From contig NZ_JAAALB010000013.1 in NCBI RefSeq assembly GCF_009905545.1, forward strand, positions 62,001 to 126,000: a stretch of 64,000 nt of DNA, given 5' to 3'. Within the stretch, counting starts at the first letter, position 1. Every line of letters starts with the position of its first letter. The notes under the pieces were generated by a model. The model had not been told where the DNA came from, did not search any database, and saw only the letters and a list, made by a program, of their open reading frames with translations. Positions 27,316-36,349 of the stretch are shown one piece after another. A program made the translations under genes and the position numbers. Origin of the DNA: Cellulophaga sp. BC115SP (GTDB taxonomy: Bacteria; Bacteroidota; Bacteroidia; Cytophagales; Spirosomataceae).

Positions 27316-29925
27316 ATGAAGAAATATTCCTTTCTGTTTTGCTTAACCCTTCTTTCATTTATTACGCAAGCTCAGTTGAGATTTGGTGGTATGGGGCGTC
27401 CTGCAACTCCAGCTCAAACAGAGCTTAACTATGCTTCACCTCAAGAGTATGAAATTGCGGATATCGTGGTAACGGGTTCTAAATTTTATGATGGAAACTC
27501 GATGATTACCCTTTCGGGGCTTCGCGTTGGCGATAAAATCAAAGTACCTGGAGATGCTGTTTCTTCTGCTATCAAGAAATTAATGGATCAAGGTATTCTT
27601 GAAGAGGTAGAAGTACAAGCTGCGAAAATCGAAGGTGATAAAATTTGGTTAGTGATCCACCTAAAAGAACGTCCACGTCTTTTCAGAATCGAATATAACG
27701 GTATCAGAAAAGGAGAACAAGAAACGCTTTCTGATAAAATTAAGACCTATAAAGGTAAAATTATTACAGCCACAGTAAAGAAAAATATTGAGCTGGCTAT
27801 CAAAAAGCATTATCAAGAAAAAGGATATCTGAATGTAGGTATCAAGATTGCAGAAAGAACAGATACTTTGCGTGGTAACAATGCTACCATGAAGATTTAT
27901 ATTAAGAAAGGCGATAAAGTAAAAATCTCGAAAATTGAGTTTGATGGTGTGTCAGAAATGAAACTTAGCACTTTGAAACGCAAGTTGAAAGGAACTAAGG
28001 AAAAGAAATTTTGGAGAATATTTACTCCTTCAAAATATGTCCCTAAGAAATTTGAAGAAGACAAAGGCAAGCTGATTGAGTACTACAATAAAAAAGGTTA
28101 TCGTGATGCTCAAATTTTGAAAGACTCAGTATTTAAGGATAGCGATAAAACGGTAAAGGTGATTTTCAGAATGGAAGAAGGTCGTCAGTATCACTACCGT
28201 AATATTTTCTGGGAGGGTAACTATATCTATCCTGACTCAGTACTTACTGAAATTTTAGGGGTTAAGAGAGGTGATATCTACAATACAGAAGATTTAGAAA
28301 AACGCTTGAACGGAAAACCTCAGGAAGACGTAAGTTCGGCATACATGGACAATGGTTATTTGTATTTCCAATGTGAACCAGTTGAAACGGCCGTAGTAGG
28401 TGACTCGATCGATATTACTTTCAGAATCACTGAAGGTAAACAAGCAACTATCAACAAAGTAATTGTAAATGGTAATACCAAAACTTCTGACCACGTAGTA
28501 ATGCGTGAGATTAGAACATTGCCAGGACAAAAATTCAATAAGTCGGCGATTATTCGTACAGTTCGTGAATTATCAACAATTGGATACTTCAACCCTGAAA
28601 AGATTACGCCAAACCCAATTCCAAAAGCGGATGGTACGGTAGATATTGAATACAACGTAGAAGAAAAACCTTCTGACCAAATTGAATTGTCTGGTGGTTG
28701 GGGTGGTTATATCGGATTCGTGGGTACGCTAGGGGTAACTTTCAACAACTTCTCTGCCAAAAATATTGGTAACTGGGAATCTTGGAAACCACTTCCTTCA
28801 GGTGATGGACAAAAATTATCAGTACGTTTCCAAGCGAATGGCGTTGCTTATCAAAACTACTCATTGTCATTTACGGAGCCTTGGTTAGGTGGTAAAAAGC
28901 CAAACTCATTCTCTGTAACCTTGAGCCGTAATATCTCGTATCCGTATAAGATTCAGCAATACAATTATTTGTCTAACCCTTATGCTTACGGTGGCTATGG
29001 TTATGGATACGGCTATGGATATGGTACAGGAACATCAACGTCGACTTTGACAACAGCACAACAGGATAGTGCTACAACTGCTCAAAACAGTGCTCACTTC
29101 AACAGTACAAGTTTGTCGTTTAGCTTAGGAAAACGTTTGAAATGGCCTGATGACTATTTCTCATTGAGTAACTCACTTTCATTATCATTGATTGATATTG
29201 CGGGCTTAGGTTCAAGTTATTATGGATACCCAGAAGGAAAATCATTGTCAATTGCTTTTGTAACAAACTTGTCTCGTAACAGTATTGACAACCCAACTTT
29301 CCCTCGTTATGGATCTAGTTTCTCATTAACAGCATCTTTAACACCTCCATACTCGTTAATAAGTGGTAATACCAATAGTACTTTGATTGAATATCACAAA
29401 TGGATGTTTGATGCCAGTTGGTTTACCGCAATTACTAGTAAGCTAGTGTTCCACATGCGAACGCACATGGGTTTCTTGGGTAGTTATAACCCTAACAAAG
29501 CAATCTCTGTATTCGAGCGTTTTGACGTAGGTGGTTCGGGTATGATGACAGGTTATACGATTGCTAGCCGTGACATTATTGGTTTGAGAGGTTATAAAGA
29601 TCGTATTTTAGGTTCGCAAGGAACAGTGCCAAATGGTGGAGTTGCTTACAATAAGTTTGTAATGGAAATGCGTTACCCAGTATCGCTTAACCCATCGGCA
29701 ACGATTTTCTTATTAGCTTTTGCTGAAGGTGGTAACAACTTTGCCAATTATCAAGAATACAACCCATTCAAGTTGTATAAATCAGCGGGTGTTGGTGCAC
29801 GTATCTTCATGCCAGCGTTTGGTATGATTGGTATCGATTATGGTTGGGCATTTGATAAAGTTCCTGGTGTGTCAGATTTTGGTCGCCAAGCCTTTACTTT
29901 CTCAATCGGTCAACAAATCCGATAG
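27316..29925 (+). CDS. bamA: Outer-membrane protein assembly factor BamA
   Basis: Core of the outer-membrane protein insertion machine. 869 residues from ATG 27316, which gives a clean signal peptide (MKKYSFLFCLTLLSFITQAQ); the ATG at 27295 adds seven residues. Five POTRA domains occupy about residues 45-440, and a 16-strand Omp85 barrel follows. The L6 loop motif IGLRGYKDR corresponds to the family's VRGF/Y, and the protein ends in an aromatic-rich strand (FTFSIGQQIR). An unusual Gly-Tyr-rich then Thr/Ser-rich stretch (GYGYGYGYGYG and TSTSTLTTAQQ, about 560-600) interrupts an early barrel hairpin and probably forms a surface loop. Co-transcribed with uppS; Skp-like genes follow after a hairpin. 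Confidence 0.95.
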   Translation: MKKYSFLFCLTLLSFITQAQLRFGGMGRPATPAQTELNYASPQEYEIADIVVTGSKFYDGNSMITLSGLRVGDKIKVPGDAVSSAIKKLMDQGILEEVEVQAAKIEGDKIWLVIHLKERPRLFRIEYNGIRKGEQETLSDKIKTYKGKIITATVKKNIELAIKKHYQEKGYLNVGIKIAERTDTLRGNNATMKIYIKKGDKVKISKIEFDGVSEMKLSTLKRKLKGTKEKKFWRIFTPSKYVPKKFEEDKGKLIEYYNKKGYRDAQILKDSVFKDSDKTVKVIFRMEEGRQYHYRNIFWEGNYIYPDSVLTEILGVKRGDIYNTEDLEKRLNGKPQEDVSSAYMDNGYLYFQCEPVETAVVGDSIDITFRITEGKQATINKVIVNGNTKTSDHVVMREIRTLPGQKFNKSAIIRTVRELSTIGYFNPEKITPNPIPKADGTVDIEYNVEEKPSDQIELSGGWGGYIGFVGTLGVTFNNFSAKNIGNWESWKPLPSGDGQKLSVRFQANGVAYQNYSLSFTEPWLGGKKPNSFSVTLSRNISYPYKIQQYNYLSNPYAYGGYGYGYGYGYGTGTSTSTLTTAQQDSATTAQNSAHFNSTSLSFSLGKRLKWPDDYFSLSNSLSLSLIDIAGLGSSYYGYPEGKSLSIAFVTNLSRNSIDNPTFPRYGSSFSLTASLTPPYSLISGNTNSTLIEYHKWMFDASWFTAITSKLVFHMRTHMGFLGSYNPNKAISVFERFDVGGSGMMTGYTIASRDIIGLRGYKDRILGSQGTVPNGGVAYNKFVMEMRYPVSLNPSATIFLLAFAEGGNNFANYQEYNPFKLYKSAGVGARIFMPAFGMIGIDYGWAFDKVPGVSDFGRQAFTFSIGQQIR

Positions 29926-29942
29926 TTTATTGATACTTAGCG

Positions 29943-29977
29943 AAGGGTAATAGGAATTATGGTTCTTATTACCCTTT
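29943..29977 (+). terminator. Terminator after bamA
   Basis: AAGGGTAATA pairs with TATTACCCTT, with GAA/TTC pairs continuing the stem inward, followed by a T-rich stretch. The two skp-like genes downstream then need read-through or their own promoter. Confidence 0.7.
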
Positions 29978-30223
29978 GTTTCTGTAAAGGATAGAATCCA
30001 TAGTTTCTGAAGGAGTTTTATCAGTAGTAATTTTACACTTGGCAAATTCAGTATATATTTGTTAATCTCTGAATTTAGGGAATTCAAGATTCAATATTAC
30101 GAAGAGCTTCGACGTTAATGTTCTACCAAATGCTAATCAGGAACTGTAGATGCCACCTCAATTAATACATTTATAAGCACATACAGAACCTTCCTTAGTT
30201 TCAACTAAATAACCCTTATCACC

Positions 30224-30835
30224 GTGAATAAGCAGATTTTTTTACTAATTTTGGTTTTCTTTAGTGCTTGTATGAGTAGCTTCGGACAAAAGATTGGCTA
30301 TATCGATACAGAGTACATTACTTCCAAAATGCCTGAATATCAAAAGGCACAAGAAGATATAGAAAAACTCACGACTAAATGGGTGAAGGAAATTTCTGAG
30401 AAAAACGAGGAAGTTGCCAAACTCGAAAAAGCGTATCGTGCCGAAGAAGTATTGCTTACAGAGGAAATGCGTCAGCAGAGACTCCGAACCATCGCTGATA
30501 AAGATAAAGAGGTAAAAGATCTTCAAAATCGAGTATTTGGATTGAATGGAGAGCTTTTTAAGAAGAAACAAGAAATTATGCGTCCTATTTTGGACCAGAT
30601 TGTGAAGGCTACAGAAAAAATCGTTAAGCTAAAAAGACTTGATTTTATCTTTGATAAAGCCTCTGATAGTCTAGTAATGATTTACACAAACCCTACCCAT
30701 GACTATACCGATTATGTGATGGAAGAATTGGGTATCTCGGTTGAACAGTTAAAGGAAAAAGAAAAAGAAGAACAAAACAATGCCAAAGAGGAGCCAGCAG
30801 GAAACTCAAAAGCGAAAACAAACAAAAAAAACTAA
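30224..30835 (+). CDS. OmpH/Skp-family periplasmic chaperone 1
   Basis: 203 residues beginning at a GTG codon, chosen because it starts a proper signal peptide (MNKQIFLLILVFFSACMSSFG) and no in-frame ATG precedes it. The mature part follows the Skp plan: GYIDTEYITSKMPEYQKAQ, then a long charged coiled coil (about 45-130) forming the tentacle, then a short beta element (FIFDKASDSLVMIY). The C-terminus is Lys/Glu/Asn-rich and probably disordered. Skp holds unfolded outer-membrane proteins for BamA, consistent with its place after bamA. It is separated by only 13 bp from a second skp-like gene. Confidence 0.88.
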   Translation: MNKQIFLLILVFFSACMSSFGQKIGYIDTEYITSKMPEYQKAQEDIEKLTTKWVKEISEKNEEVAKLEKAYRAEEVLLTEEMRQQRLRTIADKDKEVKDLQNRVFGLNGELFKKKQEIMRPILDQIVKATEKIVKLKRLDFIFDKASDSLVMIYTNPTHDYTDYVMEELGISVEQLKEKEKEEQNNAKEEPAGNSKAKTNKKN

Positions 30836-30848
30836 TTAACAAATCCAA

Positions 30849-31436
30849 ATGACAAAAATGAAGAACAAATTTTTTATCGCCTTGTTTGCTATTGTGGCAT
30901 TGGCTACCTCTAACGTAAATGCACAAACAAAAATTGGTTACATTAGCTTAGATTACGTATTGAACCAATTGCCAGAAGCAAAACAAGTAGAAGCTGAATT
31001 GAAAACTACGCAAACTCAATATGAAAACTTGTTGCAAGGTAAAATCAAAGATTTTCAAGCTAAATATGCTGATTACGAAAAAAATCAAGCTACTATGAAT
31101 GACGTAATCAAAGCTGACAAAGAGAAAAACTTGCAAAACCTTCAAAACGAGATTGAAGAGTTCCGTCAATCTTCAGCAACTTCTTTGCAAAAGAAACAAG
31201 CTCAATTGTTGCAACCATTGTTGAAAAAAATCGAAGACAATATGCACGTAGTAGCTAAAGAAAATGCTTACACTTACGTATTCAACTACGATGCTGGTCA
31301 AGGTACAACACCAATCGTATTGCATGCTCCAGACGATGCTAATATCTCTGATCTAGTATTGAAGAAAATGGGTGTAACTCCTAAGCCAGTAACTGCTGCT
31401 CCAGCGGCAACTACTCCAGCTGCTCCAAAGAAATAA
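30849..31436 (+). CDS. OmpH/Skp-family periplasmic chaperone 2
   Basis: 195 residues. ATG at 30849 gives MTKMKNKFF; the ATG at 30858 would also serve, and both lead into a signal peptide ending at VNAQ. KIGYISLDYVLNQLPEAKQVE and the coiled coil rich in Gln and Lys match Skp, and the segment YTYVFNYDAGQGTTPIV parallels the beta element of its neighbour. The tail is a Pro/Ala/Thr-rich linker (VTAAPAATTPAAPKK). Tandem skp-like genes after bamA are usual in Bacteroidota; the two products may form mixed trimers, which is inference. Ends in a strong terminator. Confidence 0.88.
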   Translation: MTKMKNKFFIALFAIVALATSNVNAQTKIGYISLDYVLNQLPEAKQVEAELKTTQTQYENLLQGKIKDFQAKYADYEKNQATMNDVIKADKEKNLQNLQNEIEEFRQSSATSLQKKQAQLLQPLLKKIEDNMHVVAKENAYTYVFNYDAGQGTTPIVLHAPDDANISDLVLKKMGVTPKPVTAAPAATTPAAPKK

Positions 31437-31455
31437 TCGTTGATTTTTCGATAAT

Positions 31456-31487
31456 AAAAAAGCCCAAGATTTATCTTGGGCTTTTTT
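31456..31487. terminator. Bidirectional terminator between skp-like 2 and the SGNH gene
   Basis: AAAAAAGCCCAAGAT pairs perfectly with ATCTTGGGCTTTTTT over a 2-nt loop. It directly abuts the TAA of the convergent SGNH hydrolase gene. Confidence 0.88.
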
Positions 31488-32110
31488 TATGGGGTGCTTG
31501 TAATTAATTCTAACAACATTTCAGACCAGACTTGATAGGCATTTTTTTGTAAATGAACGCCATCAATACTATAGGCACTCAATAAAAAACCATTTTCGCT
31601 AAGTTTAGTATTTATATCGCAGAATGGGATTTTTTCTCGATTACAGAGCCGTAACAAACCTTCATTGAGTTCTTTTACCTTTTGATTAATTTCAGCCTGA
31701 TTTTCGGTATATATACAGCTATTGATGATAAGTTGGATAGACTGTTTCTTTGACTGCTGAATAAAGAACGCATAATTATCCAGAATATGCTCTACAGGTA
31801 CTCCCGAAAATAAATCATTAATTCCACCATTCAGGATAACGAGCTTTGTTTTTTCAGGAAACCCTTTACCTATATTCCATCTTATTTGTTGCGTAATTGC
31901 CCCTCCATAAGCTTGATTACTTATATCAAGCCTTCCCAACCATTTACTCCAATTTTCTTGTGCAAGAATAGAGTCTCCAAGCAGGAGAATTGTAGCATTT
32001 TCTGGAAATAACTTTTGCATAAACTTATCAGAGTGCTTTCTTAAAAGCCAAAAAAAAGCTGCTACAAACAGAAGGTTGAGCAGCAAAGATATTTTGAGAG
32101 CAAGTTTCAT
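31487..32110 (-). CDS. SGNH/GDSL-family hydrolase, membrane-anchored
   Basis: 207 residues. An uncleaved-looking N-terminal hydrophobic helix (LALKISLLLNLLFVAAFFWLL) is followed by the SGNH core: block I LLLGDSIL with Ser47, a Gly near GGAITQQ (block II), block III NGGINDL, and the final block with Asp183 and His186 (DGVHL). These are lipases, esterases or acyl-ester hydrolases acting on lipids or on acetylated sugars; the substrate is unknown. The active site would face the periplasm. Last gene of the three-gene operon lspA / methyltransferase-like / SGNH, with a 15-bp gap from the gene before it. Confidence 0.87.
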   Translation of the reverse strand: MKLALKISLLLNLLFVAAFFWLLRKHSDKFMQKLFPENATILLLGDSILAQENWSKWLGRLDISNQAYGGAITQQIRWNIGKGFPEKTKLVILNGGINDLFSGVPVEHILDNYAFFIQQSKKQSIQLIINSCIYTENQAEINQKVKELNEGLLRLCNREKIPFCDINTKLSENGFLLSAYSIDGVHLQKNAYQVWSEMLLELITSTP

Positions 32111-32125
32111 TTTCGAGTAGACTTC

Positions 32126-32680
32126 CTACAGTTTTGGAATTAACATAGGAACTTCCTTTTGGTATTTTTCATAAGTTTTACCAAAAATTTGAACCAACTT
32201 TTTTTCTTCAAAATAAATTCCAATACGAATATAAGCGGTCAAAGCCAATGCCATAGCAAGATTGTTGGCTGTTCCTGTGATACCAAATACCCCCCAGACA
32301 ATAACAAGCGTGCTCAAATAGAGTGGGTGTCTAACAACACTCATAAGACCATCAGTGATTAGTTGAGCAGGAGCCTCGGCCTGTATACCTAGAAATGCTT
32401 TTAAATCGTACTGTTTGAAGGAAATAAATAACATATAAACACCCAGAATAATCATTAAGCCTCCAAAAATATTATTAGCAGTGCTTGTAGGCATTAATAA
32501 CTGAGAAGGGGTTGTTATTTGAAAATATAGGATAGGAATCATTAGTACTACAGAAAGTATTGTATATGCCAATCTGTAGTAAGGAAAGTTAATTTTATTT
32601 TTTACTTCATTGGATGCTAAAACAGAATGAAGAGTTCCATACACAATCCATAATATGCCAATGATAATTTCTATTTTCAT
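32126..32680 (-). CDS. Isoprenylcysteine-methyltransferase-like integral membrane protein
   Basis: 184 residues with about five hydrophobic helices. The C-terminal half carries the pattern shared by ICMT, PEMT and NnrU-like membrane methyltransferases: GLMSVVRHPLYLSTLVIVWG, then IYFEEKKLVQIFGKTYEKYQ followed by VP..IP. In that family the RHP and the E-E/Y..Y elements bind AdoMet and the acceptor. The acceptor here is unknown; proximity to lspA hints at a lipid or envelope target, but that is weak inference. It is 18 bp downstream of lspA and 15 bp upstream of the SGNH gene, so the three are one operon. Confidence 0.8.
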   Translation of the reverse strand: MKIEIIIGILWIVYGTLHSVLASNEVKNKINFPYYRLAYTILSVVLMIPILYFQITTPSQLLMPTSTANNIFGGLMIILGVYMLFISFKQYDLKAFLGIQAEAPAQLITDGLMSVVRHPLYLSTLVIVWGVFGITGTANNLAMALALTAYIRIGIYFEEKKLVQIFGKTYEKYQKEVPMLIPKL

Positions 32681-32698
32681 ATTTTTATCAATTTATAG

Positions 32699-33370
32699 CT
32701 ATTCTTGAGAAGATACAGGTTCACTTGTATCAGTGGCGTTAATGTCAGTATTCTCTGTTTGTTCTACTTGTACAGGTTTTGCTTCCAAAGAGGCAAAGAA
32801 AGTATTTTGCCAGATCATAATAGCCATCACACCACAGAAAATCGCAGCATCGGCAAAATTGAATATCGGCGTTGAATACCAACTTCCTCCCCAAACAGGA
32901 ACCCATTCTGGAATCCATCCTTGATAGAAGTCAAAGAAAAACATATCAATTACTTGACCATGAAACCATGGGGTAGGAGAGTCATACGGAGCATTGTGTA
33001 ATAATACACCATAAAATGTACTGTCAATTACGTTTCCAATTGCTCCACCCAAAATAGCTGCAATACTCCAAAGCAAACCCTCATGAGCGTTCTTTTTAGC
33101 AAGTTTTGTTAGATAATAACCAATACCAATCATGGCAAAAACTCTGAAAAGACTCAATACAATTTTGCTATATCCTTGCGGAAGAAAATCAAGCGTAATA
33201 CCGAACGCCATTCCTTTATTAAGAACGTAATGAAGTTTAACAAAATCGCCAATGATAGGAACTTCGTTGCCTTCATATTTCAAAAAATGATAAATAGCAA
33301 GCTTAATAATTTGGTCGATGACGATAAGTAAGAAAGTAAGCCAAAAATATTTGTATGGGGAACGAAACAT
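32699..33370 (-). CDS. lspA: Lipoprotein signal peptidase (signal peptidase II)
   Basis: An inner-membrane aspartyl protease that removes signal peptides from prolipoproteins after lipidation. 223 residues, longer than E. coli LspA (164), as is common in Bacteroidota, with an inserted periplasmic loop (about 118-168) and a Glu/Thr/Asn-rich tail. Four membrane helices are visible. The catalytic pair is Asp116 in GGAIGNVIDS and Asp174 in FNFADAAI, and NKGMAFG matches the conserved N-x-G-x-x-F/W-G element. First gene of the operon that continues with the methyltransferase-like and SGNH genes. Several lipoproteins in this window are its likely substrates. Confidence 0.94.
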   Translation of the reverse strand: MFRSPYKYFWLTFLLIVIDQIIKLAIYHFLKYEGNEVPIIGDFVKLHYVLNKGMAFGITLDFLPQGYSKIVLSLFRVFAMIGIGYYLTKLAKKNAHEGLLWSIAAILGGAIGNVIDSTFYGVLLHNAPYDSPTPWFHGQVIDMFFFDFYQGWIPEWVPVWGGSWYSTPIFNFADAAIFCGVMAIMIWQNTFFASLEAKPVQVEQTENTDINATDTSEPVSSQE

Positions 33371-33488
33371 TTTGTTTAGAATTTTGCCACATCAAAACTC
33401 TCACAAGTCCATGAGCTAGGTGGCAGTTAGTACATTAAATGGTTGAACAAACCCGAGGGGTTGCTTTTGAATCGCAAAGGTACAAAAT

Positions 33489-33526
33489 AAAAACGCCACG
33501 ATGACAAAATAGCTCGTGGCGTTTTT
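33489..33526. terminator. Terminator between proline dehydrogenase and lspA
   Basis: AAAAACGCCACGA pairs with TCGTGGCGTTTTT around a 12-nt loop, 26 bp past the proline dehydrogenase stop codon on the minus strand. Confidence 0.85.
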
Positions 33527-33552
33527 ATTTTTATTCTTTAGTAAATCATCTA

Positions 33553-34761
33553 CTATCTTTTCTGACGACGTACCATCTCTTTTTTAATCAAAGTAAACTC
33601 ACGACTTGCTTGTCCAGCTACAGAGGTATTTTCGGCAGCACGACGGAACAAATAAGGCATAACGGCTTCTACAGGGCCATACGGAACATATTTGGCAACA
33701 TTGTAGCCTGCGTGAGCTAAATTGTAAGAAATGTTGTCGGACATACCCAATAACTGTGCAAAATAGAAATGTTTGTCCTTGGCGTCAATTCCGTTCTTTT
33801 CCATTAATTGCGCTAAATACTTACAGCTATATTCGTTATGAGTACCTACACAAATCGAAATAGCATCACGATTTGTTACAGCATATTCAACGGCTAGATT
33901 AAAATCTTTGTCTGTATTTTCCTTTGTTTCGTGAACAGGCTCGCAGTAGTTACCTTCGTGAGCACGTTGTCTCTCTTTTTCCATGTATGCACCACGAACA
34001 AGCTTTACCCCTAGCAAATACCCCTTTTCACGAGCAGTTTCAGTAGCACCTTTCAAATTCTCAAGCATATCTTTACGATACATTTGGAACGTGTTATAAA
34101 CAATACATTCTTGCTTGTTGAAGCGAGCCATCATGTCGTAAGTCAGGGCATCAATTGCATCTTGAATCCAAGATTCCTCAGCGTCAACAAAAATACGAAC
34201 ATGCAGTTCAGCAGCTCTACTACACAAATCAAACATTCTTTGGTGAACTCTTTCAAATGCAGAAGATTCTTCGGCAGTCAATGGAACTTCACTTTGTACT
34301 TTTTCAAGTAATTCAGTACTGCTAATACCTGTTACTTTGAAAACGGCGAAGGGAATAGCACTATTATTCTGCGCTTTTTCAATAGTTTTGAGGATTTCTT
34401 CTTTTGTAAGCTCAAAACTAGATTCACTATCTTCTCCCTCCACGGAATAGTCCAAAATTGTGCCAATCTTAGCTTTGTCCAAATTTTCTATTGCTTTATT
34501 GCATTCCTGCAATGTTTCGCCTCCACAAAACTGTTCGAATACAGTAGATTTAATCAGTTTTTTGATAGGAAAATGAAGAAAAATGAATAGTTTGATAAAA
34601 AAAGTTCCTAACTTTACAAGCCAGTTCTGATTCATACTTGCAAAGATGAGATACATCTTCTTTAATTGTAAATCAGATTTGTCTGAAAATGCGATAGACA
34701 TGTCCTCAAAGGATATTTTATCGGCCTTCATCATCGGTTGTGAAATGGATGTTTTAGTCAT
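33553..34761 (-). CDS. Proline dehydrogenase
   Basis: Oxidises proline to delta-1-pyrroline-5-carboxylate with FAD, passing electrons to quinones. 402 residues from the ATG at 34761; an in-frame TTG at 34815 would add 18 residues, and internal Met codons 10 residues on are also possible. The TIM-barrel motifs are clear: GYLLGVKLVRGAYMEKERQRA, CVGTHNEYS and YVPYGPVEAVMPYLFRRAAENTS, with the paired Arg that hold the proline carboxylate. This is the stand-alone enzyme, not a PutA fusion. An exact -7 box TATATTTG on the minus strand (34893-34900) would give a 125-nt leader; no clear -33 box. Confidence 0.92.
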   Translation of the reverse strand: MTKTSISQPMMKADKISFEDMSIAFSDKSDLQLKKMYLIFASMNQNWLVKLGTFFIKLFIFLHFPIKKLIKSTVFEQFCGGETLQECNKAIENLDKAKIGTILDYSVEGEDSESSFELTKEEILKTIEKAQNNSAIPFAVFKVTGISSTELLEKVQSEVPLTAEESSAFERVHQRMFDLCSRAAELHVRIFVDAEESWIQDAIDALTYDMMARFNKQECIVYNTFQMYRKDMLENLKGATETAREKGYLLGVKLVRGAYMEKERQRAHEGNYCEPVHETKENTDKDFNLAVEYAVTNRDAISICVGTHNEYSCKYLAQLMEKNGIDAKDKHFYFAQLLGMSDNISYNLAHAGYNVAKYVPYGPVEAVMPYLFRRAAENTSVAGQASREFTLIKKEMVRRQKR

Positions 34762-35131
34762 GTTCAAAGACGAAAAATCGACTAATATGTTGTTAAATGG
34801 TGATCGAGTTTTCAAATAATGTTTTAATTAAAAACCCGTTAGTATCACATTGTTAAGTAGTGTGTTAATTGCTTAAAATTAATTAAAACGTGCAAATATA
34901 GTATATTAGAATAATACAAAAATACATTGGGGTAGGATTTTTTTATTAATCCCCTGTTTGGTTAGAATTTGCAGTTCTTTTGGTGTTAGAACTGGAACCT
35001 ATCTGAGCTCAATCAAATTGTCATTATGAAGCAAAGATAATAGTAATCTTTGAAGTTGCGTGATGCTTTATTGATATCCTAGTGTATCATGTAAGTTTAT
35101 ATTTTTTTACTTGAATTAATACTGTTTGCCA
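34762..35131. other. Divergent intergenic region between proline dehydrogenase and the DAHP synthase fusion
   Basis: About 370 bp of A+T-rich sequence. On the minus strand TATATTTG at 34893-34900 is the only exact -7 box I recognise. No promoter pair is evident for the plus-strand gene, and no small gene is seen. Confidence 0.35.
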
Positions 35132-36226
35132 ATGAACGCAAATTTAGACGTAGTGCCGATGCAGGAATGGATTAATACTGACGGCAAACCCTTAATTATT
35201 GCAGGTCCTTGTTCTGCTGAAACAGAAGAGCAAGTACTTGAAACAGCCAACCGAATCAAAGCGGAAGGTTATGCACACATTATGCGTGCAGGTGTATGGA
35301 AGCCACGTACTCGTCCAGGTAGTTTTGAAGGCATGGGAGAACCAGCTTTACAATGGTTAGCTGAAGCAAAGAAACAAACTGGATTACCATTAGCAATTGA
35401 GGTAGCAAATCCTGAACATATTGAGTTAGCATTGAAATATGGTGTTGATGTATTGTGGATTGGTGCAAGAACAACTGTAAACCCATTCAACGTACAAGAT
35501 TTAGCTGATGCATTGAAAGGTGTTGATATTCCTGTATTAGTGAAAAACCCAGTTAACCCAGACTTAGCTCTTTGGGTTGGTGCTTTTGAACGTTTACAAG
35601 GTGCTGGTATCAAGAAAATTGGTGCTATCCACCGTGGTTTCTCTAATGCTCAGGAAACAAAATATCGTAACTCTCCAATGTGGCAAATGGCCGTTGAGAT
35701 GAAACGTTTGTTCCCACAATTACCAATGATTGGTGACCCGTCGCACATGGCAGGTAAGCGTTCGTTGTTGATGGAATTGTCACAACGTATTCTTGACTTG
35801 AACTACGATGGTATGATTATCGAAACTCACCGCGATCCAGATAAAGCTTGGTCTGATGCTTCTCAGCAATTGACTCCTGAAGCTTTAGGCGAAATGTTGC
35901 GTGAGCTTGAGGTTCGTAAAGCTAACTATGGCGTTGAATTTACAGACGAATTGGCTGGCTTGCGTGCTAAAATCGACAATATCGACCGTGAGTTGATGGA
36001 GGTTTTGGCAGCTCGTATGGCAGTAGTTGAGAAATTGGGCGAATACAAGCGTGATAACAGCGTTGCTGTATTGCAATTGGATCGTTGGAAACAAGTACAC
36101 GCTGATCGTGCAAAACAAGCTTCTGGCTTAGGTTTGTACCCTGAATTTGTTGAAGAATTATTCAAACTTGTTCACTTAGAGTCTATCAGAAAGCAAACTG
36201 AAGTTATGCACTCTTCTTTGGCATAA
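35132..36226 (+). CDS. Bifunctional DAHP synthase / chorismate mutase
   Basis: Joins the first step of aromatic amino-acid synthesis (phosphoenolpyruvate plus erythrose-4-phosphate) to the chorismate-to-prephenate step. 364 residues from ATG 35132; a TTG six bases earlier is rejected. Residues 1-260 are a type I-beta (KDO8P-synthase-like) DAHP synthase: IIAGPCSAET, MRAGVWKPRTRPGSFEG, LVKNPVNPDLALW, IHRGFS and DPSHMAGKR. Residues 270-360 are an AroQ-type chorismate mutase helix bundle (LRAKIDNIDRELMEVLAARMAVVEKLGEYKRD). The fusion is typical of Bacteroidota, and the mutase domain often mediates feedback control. A strong terminator follows. Confidence 0.94.
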   Translation: MNANLDVVPMQEWINTDGKPLIIAGPCSAETEEQVLETANRIKAEGYAHIMRAGVWKPRTRPGSFEGMGEPALQWLAEAKKQTGLPLAIEVANPEHIELALKYGVDVLWIGARTTVNPFNVQDLADALKGVDIPVLVKNPVNPDLALWVGAFERLQGAGIKKIGAIHRGFSNAQETKYRNSPMWQMAVEMKRLFPQLPMIGDPSHMAGKRSLLMELSQRILDLNYDGMIIETHRDPDKAWSDASQQLTPEALGEMLRELEVRKANYGVEFTDELAGLRAKIDNIDRELMEVLAARMAVVEKLGEYKRDNSVAVLQLDRWKQVHADRAKQASGLGLYPEFVEELFKLVHLESIRKQTEVMHSSLA

Positions 36227-36246
36227 TCTAGCTCTGAGCAATAAAT

Positions 36247-36286
36247 AAAAAAGTGGTTGTCATGAAAATGGCAACCACTTTTTTTT
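36247..36286 (+). terminator. Terminator after the DAHP synthase fusion gene
   Basis: AAAAAAGTGGTTG pairs with CAACCACTTTTTT around a 12-nt loop, followed by more T residues. Confidence 0.88.
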
Positions 36287-36349
36287 CGGCATTGATTATC
36301 TCGGGAAAAACCTCTATTTTGCCTTTTCCATATCATACCCGTATAGTCT

